Below, in pieces: positions 21,213 to 25,849 of a DNA stretch of 25,849 bases; positions within the stretch are counted from its first letter, which is position 1, and each line of letters opens with the position of its first letter. The stretch lies in contig CALFXA010000101.1 of NCBI GenBank assembly GCA_937928015.1, positions 1 to 25,849 of the forward strand, in the 5' to 3' direction. Under the pieces are notes generated by a model. It did no database searches, was not told the origin of the DNA, and saw nothing but the letters and a program-made list of their open reading frames with translations. The stretch is from an uncultured Anaerolineales bacterium (GTDB taxonomy: Bacteria > Chloroflexota > Anaerolineae > Anaerolineales > Villigracilaceae). The position numbers were made by a program, and so were the translations under genes.

Positions 21213-21218
21213 ATTCTA
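21213..21218 (-). promoter_or_regulatory. -10 box (TAGAAT) of a probable leaderless promoter for the MOSC gene
   Basis: On the minus strand TAGAAT is followed by TGCATCC and ATG. The predicted transcription start falls at or next to the start codon at 21205. The -35 is not recognisable. The box directly follows the stop codon of the upstream DUF1330 gene. Confidence 0.5.
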
Positions 21219-21506
21219 TCAAACCCCTTCAACGACCACGGCTTTCGAGCGGGCGTACTGGTGACGCAAGGCGCGCGCCTCGCTATATTCGGGTGAGTTG
21301 ATCCAGGCCTTAGCGCGCTCGGCACTTTCGAACTGGATCACCACCAGGCGCGACGGCGACCAGTCGCCTTCGAGGGTCTCGGCCTGTCCACCGCGGACGA
21401 TGTACTTTCCGCCGTACAGGGCCACCGTCGGCGCGGCCAGGGCTTTGTACCCCTCGTAATTGACGGGGTCCGTCACTTCGATGTCAAGGATGATATAAGC
21501 GGTCAT
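21219..21506 (-). CDS. DUF1330 domain protein
   Basis: A 95-residue protein of the DUF1330 family, small dimeric alpha/beta-barrel (ferredoxin-like) proteins of unknown function. The typical order is visible: AYIILDIEVTDPVNYEGYK, GGKYIVRGG, LEGDWSPSRLVVIQFES, and AKAWINSPEYSEARALRHQYA with the conserved SPEY. ATG 21506 overlaps the stop of the dCMP deaminase gene (ATGA, 21503-21506), so the two are co-translated. No catalytic role is established for the family. Confidence 0.93.
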   Translation of the reverse strand: MTAYIILDIEVTDPVNYEGYKALAAPTVALYGGKYIVRGGQAETLEGDWSPSRLVVIQFESAERAKAWINSPEYSEARALRHQYARSKAVVVEGV

Positions 21507-21952
21507 GATTCCTCCAGAGGCGGGGTAAGTTGAAATTCGTTGTGGACGGTCTCGATGTTTGCCGCCTTGAGAAAGCTCAAGGCATTTTCGTCGGCGCGAT
21601 AGGCATGGCTGTAGACGATGCGCGTGATGCCCGCGTTGATCAGCGCCTTGGTGCAGTTGATGCAGGGCAGGTGGGTGACGTAGCAGGTCGCGCCGCGGGT
21701 CGAGACGCCGTGCAGCGCCGCCTGGATAATGGCATTGGTCTCGGCATGGATGGTGCGCACACAGTGACCGTCCACCATCAAGTGGCCGACTTCGTCACAG
21801 TGATCCTGCCCCGCGGGTGAGCCATTGAAGCCCGTGGTCAGGATGCGCTTGTCGAGCACCAGCACGCAACCCACGAAGGCACGGTCACAGGTGCTGCGCT
21901 CCGAGACGGCGAAGGCGATCTTCATGAAATACGAGTCCCAATCAGGGCGCAT
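21503..21952 (-). CDS. Deoxycytidylate deaminase (ComEB-like)
   Basis: A 149-residue zinc enzyme that deaminates dCMP to dUMP, feeding thymidylate synthesis. The active-site motifs are His69-Ala-Glu71 (TIHAETNAII) and Pro96-Cys97-x-x-Cys100 (PCINCTKAL), preceded by the dCMP-deaminase-specific TTGFNGSPAGQDHCDE. The N-terminal WDSYFMKIAFAVSERSTCDRAFVGCVLV is also characteristic. ATG 21952 is supported by AGAGGT 5 nt upstream. The family usually has about 150-190 residues, so this is full length. It is the first gene of a pair with the DUF1330 gene. Close relatives acting on other cytosine nucleotides cannot be excluded. Confidence 0.94.
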   Translation of the reverse strand: MRPDWDSYFMKIAFAVSERSTCDRAFVGCVLVLDKRILTTGFNGSPAGQDHCDEVGHLMVDGHCVRTIHAETNAIIQAALHGVSTRGATCYVTHLPCINCTKALINAGITRIVYSHAYRADENALSFLKAANIETVHNEFQLTPPLEES

Positions 21953-22009
21953 GGCTACCTCTAAAAATTTGGTGAATTTTACCTGCTTTGCCCCCGTACT
22001 CGCTGAGAA

Positions 22010-22987
22010 TTACCTGAGTTTACGGATGCGGGCCGCATAGGCGATCTGTTCCACTTCGGGCAGACGCATGGAGATTTTCTGGCGCGAGACCTGGAACGCG
22101 CGCATCTTTTCGACCTGGCTTTCAAAAAACGGCATACCAGGCGCATAACATAGGCTGGAACCTGTCGGCAGGCTGTTGAGGATCTTCATGCACAATTGCG
22201 CGAACTTCTCGATGCTGGCGGGTTGGTGCAGATACGAATAGATAAAGTGCGTCGAAAGCGATTGATGCGCCAACACTGTGCCCCACGGCTGGCTGGCATA
22301 ATCGAACTCGAACCAGTCGCTGCGGAAGAAGAACGGCCCTTCGGGCGCAAGCCGGTCCACGCCGTAGGCGGCGACCTTCCGTTCGCGCAGATACTTTACC
22401 AGCGTTCCGTTCGTTCCGCAGCCGAGGTCCAGCACAGGTTCGACCAGTTCATGGAGGCCCACTCCCAGCACAGCCAGTTGAAATCCTGCCGAGTATTCCT
22501 CACATGGAACGGTCCGCAGCAGCGGGTTGGCGCGCAGGTCATTGTCCTGATAGGTGACGCAATACGAAGCCATGATCAGACACAGGCGTTCGTGGTGCAC
22601 TTTGAGCACGCCGACCATTTCAATCTGTAATTCTGCCTGGCTTCCGCTCCTCTGCAGCGCAGCCCGAATCTGCTGCATGAAATCGGCATATTCGGACTTC
22701 AATAATTCATCATACTCCGCCGTGAAATTGACGAATTGATTGCGTTCATAGGTGTAGCGCTTGGTCGAGTCGATGCAATGCGCGACCAGCTCCTCGACGG
22801 ATTCGGGCTGACCGAGATACTCGATGATCCCGTCACGTTGGGAGAACATGAATCCAACCTGTTCCTCTGCAATGGTGTGGAACAGCGAATTGGAAAAAAT
22901 GTAATCGCCAAGTTCCAGGTTGGCATTGGATCGAAAGCGTTGGGTGATGGATGCCAGCAACCAGTTACGCAGGTCGGCTTGTTTCAT
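22010..22987 (-). CDS. SAM-dependent methyltransferase-like protein, function unknown
   Basis: A 325-residue protein. The C-terminal half has a methyltransferase motif I, PVLDLGCGTNGTLVKYL (around residues 183-199), followed by YGVDRLAPEG at the position of the ribose-binding acidic residue and a final strand region. The N-terminal 160 residues are helical and unrecognised. I cannot assign a substrate; the loss of several usual motifs after motif I means catalytic activity is uncertain. ATG 22987 is preceded by a TAGAAT box ending 8 nt upstream and lies inside the 3' end of the acyl-CoA synthetase gene (23-nt overlap). Composition is slightly less GC-rich than neighbours. Confidence 0.8.
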   Translation of the reverse strand: MKQADLRNWLLASITQRFRSNANLELGDYIFSNSLFHTIAEEQVGFMFSQRDGIIEYLGQPESVEELVAHCIDSTKRYTYERNQFVNFTAEYDELLKSEYADFMQQIRAALQRSGSQAELQIEMVGVLKVHHERLCLIMASYCVTYQDNDLRANPLLRTVPCEEYSAGFQLAVLGVGLHELVEPVLDLGCGTNGTLVKYLRERKVAAYGVDRLAPEGPFFFRSDWFEFDYASQPWGTVLAHQSLSTHFIYSYLHQPASIEKFAQLCMKILNSLPTGSSLCYAPGMPFFESQVEKMRAFQVSRQKISMRLPEVEQIAYAARIRKLR

Positions 22988-25040
22988 GTCGGGAGATTCT
23001 AACATCGATGGCCACAGATCCCTGATGCAGGACACGCAATGGGTTGATCTCGATCTCCGCTATTTCTTCGTTTTGTATCGACAGATGCGAAAGCTTGACC
23101 AGCGCATCGGCGACCGACTCTTCATCCGCAGACGGGATGTTGCGGAAGCCGCGGAGTTTTCTTCCCGCCCAGGTCTTGCGGAGCATCTCCCGCGCTTCGG
23201 CCTGGTCCAACGGCGCCAGGCCGAAGGCCACATCCTTGAGCCCTTCCACCTCCACGCCGCCTGAGCCGACCATCATCAACGGGCCGAATTGCGGATCACG
23301 CACCATGCCGACGATGACTTCCTGCCCCTGGGGAATCTGCCGCTGCAAATGGACACCGTCGATGTGCGCCTCGGGCTTGGCCGCGCGGACGCGCTCCAGC
23401 ATGCGTGCATATCCATCGCGGACCTGGGTTGGGTCCTGCAAATTCAGCATCACCCCGCCCACGTCGGACTTGTGCGAGATGTCGGGCGAGGCGATCTTCA
23501 TCACCACGGGAAAGCCCAATTCTTCGGCGAGGGTAGCGGCTTCATCAACGTTGTGCGCCAGTCGAATGGGCGCGGTGGGAATGTTGTATTCGAGCAGGAG
23601 ATCATCGATGGAACCGCGAAGCCAAGAACGCGGAGGAATCCTTTGCGGCTCGTGTCTTTGGCGGTTAAGAAATTCCGCGCGGTGGGAAAGCGTACCCAGC
23701 GCGGATGCGGCTCGCTCGGGGAAGGGGTAGGTGGGAACCTGTGAATTTTCAAACCTGGAGCGAGCCGTTTCAACCAGCGTGGAACCTATCAAGGCCACCA
23801 CCACGGGTTTGTCCGCGGCGCGGATTAGCGGAATCACGGCTTCGGCGATGTTCTCGGCCTTGAACATGGGTGGCGGCGGCAGAATGACCATCACGCCGTC
23901 CACGGCTTCGTCTGCCAGCAGGTGGCTGAGGCAGGTCGCATATTGGGCGGGCGAGGCCGAAGCCAGCATGTCCACGGGGTTGTGGACGGAGGCCGCAGAG
24001 GGCAGATTAGCGGATAGGGCCACTCGCGTGGAGTCGCCCAACGAAGCCAGGGTCAGGCCGTGATGTTCGAGGGCGTCGGCGGCGATCACGCCTGGCCCGC
24101 CCGCGTTGGTCAGAATCCCAATCCGCTTTCCGCGTGGCAGCGGATAACTCTCCAGGGCGCGTGCCCAGTCGAACATCTGCTCGGTGGTCTCGGCGCGCAA
24201 CACGCCCGCCTTGTCGAAGGCCGCGTCGAAGGCGGTGTCGGAGGCGGCCAGCGCGCCCGTATGCGAGGCGGCGGCTTTTTGCCCCGCTTCGAAACGGCCG
24301 ATCTTGAGCGCAATGACGGGCTTTCGTTGTGTCATCTCGCTGGCAATTTGCACGAAGCGTCGTCCGTTGGCGATGCCTTCCATGTACATCACGATGACGC
24401 GGGTATGCTCGTCGGCGGCCAGCATGGGCAGCACGTCGGTCTCGTTGACGTCGGCCTGGTTTCCGAGGCTGATGATCTGCGAGAAGCCGAAGCCACCTCC
24501 ATTCTGTCGGCCGCGCGCCCAATCGATGACCGCGGCGCAGAACGCGCCCGAATGGGAGATGAAACCAATATGGCCCGCCGCGGGCATGGGCGGTTGGAGA
24601 AAGGTGGTGTCGAGCGGTAGATGTGTGTCGAGCGTGCCGATGCAGTTCGGACCGAGCAGCCTGACTCCGTGCGCCCGGGCCGATTCCACGCATTGACGTT
24701 CGAGCGCCACACCCTCTTCGCCCACTTCGCGAAATCCCGAGGACATGATGATAGCGGCGTGGATTCCGCGTTGCCCGCAGGCTGCGATGGTCTGCGGGGT
24801 GGCCTGCGGCTGGACAATCAGGATGGCAAGGTCCACAGGGTCGGGGACCTGCCCGAGGTCCGTGTATAGCGGATGCTCGAACAGGACACCTGTCCGCTGG
24901 CCGACGAAATGGATCGCGCCCGCATATCCGCTCTGGACGAGGTTGCGCGCCACGCCGTACCCAAGCTTCTCAGGCGCCGTCGATGCGCCGATCACAACCA
25001 CGCCGCGCGGACGAAAGAAGGGGAGCAGGGATTTGTCCAT
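22965..25040 (-). CDS. NDP-forming acyl-CoA synthetase (fused alpha/beta, ADP-forming)
   Basis: A 691-residue enzyme of the ADP-forming acetyl-CoA synthetase type, interconverting acyl-CoA plus ADP and phosphate with acid plus ATP. The CoA-binding domain (1-130) begins LLPFFRPRGVVVIGAS. The succinyl-CoA-ligase-like part follows, with GFISHSGAFCAAVIDWA, KIGRFEAGQKAAASHTGALA (phosphohistidine loop) and GILTNAGGPGVIAADAL. After a linker at about 459-476 comes the ATP-grasp domain with LEYNIPTAP, FPVVMKIASPDISHKSDVGGV, GQEVIVGMVRDPQFGPLMMVGSGG and EIEINPLRV. The linker residues are encoded by a 55-bp palindromic insertion in frame. ATG 25040 follows a TTTAAT box at 6 nt. Such enzymes also include lysine-acetyltransferase fusions, but no GNAT domain is present here. 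Confidence 0.95.
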   Translation of the reverse strand: MDKSLLPFFRPRGVVVIGASTAPEKLGYGVARNLVQSGYAGAIHFVGQRTGVLFEHPLYTDLGQVPDPVDLAILIVQPQATPQTIAACGQRGIHAAIIMSSGFREVGEEGVALERQCVESARAHGVRLLGPNCIGTLDTHLPLDTTFLQPPMPAAGHIGFISHSGAFCAAVIDWARGRQNGGGFGFSQIISLGNQADVNETDVLPMLAADEHTRVIVMYMEGIANGRRFVQIASEMTQRKPVIALKIGRFEAGQKAAASHTGALAASDTAFDAAFDKAGVLRAETTEQMFDWARALESYPLPRGKRIGILTNAGGPGVIAADALEHHGLTLASLGDSTRVALSANLPSAASVHNPVDMLASASPAQYATCLSHLLADEAVDGVMVILPPPPMFKAENIAEAVIPLIRAADKPVVVALIGSTLVETARSRFENSQVPTYPFPERAASALGTLSHRAEFLNRQRHEPQRIPPRSWLRGSIDDLLLEYNIPTAPIRLAHNVDEAATLAEELGFPVVMKIASPDISHKSDVGGVMLNLQDPTQVRDGYARMLERVRAAKPEAHIDGVHLQRQIPQGQEVIVGMVRDPQFGPLMMVGSGGVEVEGLKDVAFGLAPLDQAEAREMLRKTWAGRKLRGFRNIPSADEESVADALVKLSHLSIQNEEIAEIEINPLRVLHQGSVAIDVRISRHETSRPA
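22996..23001 (-). promoter_or_regulatory. -10 box (TAGAAT) of a probable leaderless promoter for the methyltransferase-like gene
   Basis: On the minus strand TAGAAT is followed by CTCCCGAC and ATG 22987. The box lies inside the 3' coding end of the acyl-CoA synthetase gene, so the downstream gene may have its own transcript despite the overlap. Confidence 0.5.
23612..23666. repeat. 55-bp palindromic element inserted in frame in the acyl-CoA synthetase gene
   Basis: The left arm starts AACCGCGAAG and the right arm, inverted, starts AACCGCCAAAG; about 20 of 26 aligned positions agree, and the centre is AGGAATCCT. The left arm matches the ends of the GxxExxY cassette (AACCGCGAAG and AAGAACGCGRAGGA). 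In the protein it adds an Arg/Pro/Gln-rich stretch (residues about 459-476) in the linker before the ATP-grasp domain. The reading frame stays open throughout. Confidence 0.75.
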
Positions 25041-25046
25041 GCAGGG

Positions 25047-25052
25047 ATTAAA
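25047..25052 (-). promoter_or_regulatory. Candidate -10 box (TTTAAT) for the acyl-CoA synthetase gene
   Basis: On the minus strand TTTAAT is followed by CCCTGC and ATG 25040, a 6-nt distance that predicts a leaderless transcript. No Shine-Dalgarno sequence is present. Confidence 0.4.
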
Positions 25053-25089
25053 CCACAGATGCGGCACGGGCCCGCCTGTCAATTTTTCA

Positions 25090-25098
25090 TGATATTAT
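25090..25098 (+). promoter_or_regulatory. Extended -10 promoter of the csaB-like gene
   Basis: TGATATTAT fits an extended -10 (TGn plus TATTAT) and closely resembles TGATATAAT at 2134-2142. The predicted start near 25105 gives a leader of about 28 nt to GTG 25133. Confidence 0.5.
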
Positions 25099-25132
25099 CG
25101 GGTATATTCCCAGTGAGAGGCAGAACCCGAGC

Positions 25133-25849
25133 GTGAAAGAGAAACAGGTAAAAATCATCCTGATTGCGGGGTATTACGGATTCGAGAACGTGGGCGATGA
25201 AGCTATCCTCAGCGCCATCCTGGCGGATCTCCGAAGACAACGCAAAGACCTTGATTTCATTGTGATCTCTTCCAATCCCGAGCGAACCCAAGCCGAACAC
25301 GGGGTCCGTGCGGTGAATTGGAAGGACATCAAGGGTATGGTTGCGGTTGCTCGTGAGAGTGACCTGATCATCCTCGGCGGTGGCGGCATCTTCCAGGATT
25401 ACTGGGGTGTGCCTGAAAATGCACAACTGACTCAATTTCACTGGGGCATTTCTTATTACAGTAGCGTGGCTATGTTGGCCAACCTGTTTGAGAAGCCGCT
25501 CATGATTTATTCTGTGGGCGTGGGTCCGCTGCTGACAGAAGAGGGCAAACGTCTGACTCGTCTGACCTTCGAATTGGCAGATGCGGCCACCGTGCGCGAT
25601 CCTGAGTCACAGACTTTGCTCAAATCGTTGGGTGTCTCCTCCAAAAAAGTCCTGGTCAAACCTGACCCTGGCTTGAGCCTGACTCCGAACGCCAAGGACG
25701 CCTCTGCCATATTTGCCTCCGCAGGCGTGGATTTGCAGGAACGACCTGTCCTTGGCGTGTGTCTGCGTAACTGGACCGAGGGTGAGAAATCTACAGCTTG
25801 GAAACAGGAATTAGCAGCGGCTCTTGACCATTTCCTTGAGGCATATAAC
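25133..25849 (+). CDS. csaB: Polysaccharide pyruvyl transferase, CsaB-like (3' end beyond window)
   Basis: The first 239 codons of a CsaB-type enzyme, which adds ketal-linked pyruvate to secondary cell wall polysaccharide or exopolysaccharide, in some bacteria creating the anchor for S-layer homology domains. Diagnostic motifs are ILIAGYYGFENVGDEAILSAIL at the N-terminus (usual form GYYGFGNxGDEA), IILGGGGIFQD around residues 80-90, MIYSVGVGP, and ATVRDPESQTLLKSLGV. The frame is open to the last base of the window. The start is GTG 25133; the nearest purine-rich stretch (GAGAGG, 25115-25120) is 12 nt upstream, so the start is moderately certain. It is transcribed away from the acyl-CoA synthetase gene. 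The link to envelope glycans fits the cluster at 10-18 kb, though it is not adjacent. Confidence 0.92.
   Translation, partial: MKEKQVKIILIAGYYGFENVGDEAILSAILADLRRQRKDLDFIVISSNPERTQAEHGVRAVNWKDIKGMVAVARESDLIILGGGGIFQDYWGVPENAQLTQFHWGISYYSSVAMLANLFEKPLMIYSVGVGPLLTEEGKRLTRLTFELADAATVRDPESQTLLKSLGVSSKKVLVKPDPGLSLTPNAKDASAIFASAGVDLQERPVLGVCLRNWTEGEKSTAWKQELAAALDHFLEAYN

Noticed and set aside
25041..25086. TTGACA on the minus strand upstream of the acyl-CoA synthetase as its -35
   Set aside because: The distance to the TTTAAT box is 24 nt, too long for a normal promoter, and no other -10 fits at 16-18 nt.

Overview
The window is 25.8 kb of GC-rich, densely coding bacterial chromosome that most resembles an Anaerolineae (Chloroflexota) draft contig. 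That placement is inference from content: a five-GAF/PP2C phosphatase beside a STAS protein and an RsbW-like kinase, Thr-Pro-rich exported proteins, a CapD/FemAB exopolysaccharide-envelope cluster, and dispersed short palindromes. No 16S gene or ribosomal protein is present to settle it. Bases 1-48 are not genomic: they are Illumina P5/TruSeq adapter sequence, so the first gene is cut and its apparent stop codon is artificial.

Layout. (1) 49-2081, minus strand: an acyltransferase-3 membrane protein, then the SRP RNA gene (ffs) with a near-consensus promoter, then two tandem paralogous small membrane proteins. (2) 2192-6285, plus: a partner-switching module of anti-anti-sigma STAS protein, RsbW-type kinase and RsbU-type phosphatase with five GAF-like modules, with a hairpin terminator/attenuator between the first two genes. 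(3) 6492-8068: a secreted helical protein, an AT-rich lipoprotein and a RidA deaminase. (4) 8084-10201: an OmpR-type response regulator and its histidine kinase, separated by a 15-bp palindrome. (5) 10322-17861: an envelope polysaccharide cluster (ExoA-like glycosyltransferase, polyprenyl-phosphate sugar transferase, NAD-sugar epimerase, CapD/FlaA1-like 4,6-dehydratase) followed by two tandem FemAB-like aminoacyltransferases. (6) 17861-18370: a compact cassette with terminal inverted repeats carrying a GxxExxY (PD-(D/E)xK-like) gene. (7) 18388-19356: a PLP-dependent D-cysteine desulfhydrase/ACC deaminase homologue, ended by a hairpin shared with the convergent genes. (8) 19390-25040, minus: polysaccharide deacetylase, CBU_0592-like membrane protein, MOSC protein, DUF1330 protein, dCMP deaminase, a methyltransferase-like protein and an NDP-forming acyl-CoA synthetase. 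(9) 25133-25849, plus: the 5' part of a CsaB-type polysaccharide pyruvyl transferase, leaving the window.

The most interesting signal is a family of hairpin-forming repeats. The ends of the GxxExxY cassette (AACCGCGAAG...CGCGAAGGA) match the arms of a 55-bp imperfect palindrome inserted in frame in the acyl-CoA synthetase gene, between its CoA-ligase and ATP-grasp parts. Further palindromes lie at 13700-13755 (intergenic) and 16029-16049 (inside a femAB gene). This suggests a nuclease-like gene and miniature derivatives that share ends, a possible small mobile system that tolerates insertion into genes. A second theme is probable leaderless transcription: several genes have a TAGAAT-like -10 box only 6-8 nt before the ATG.
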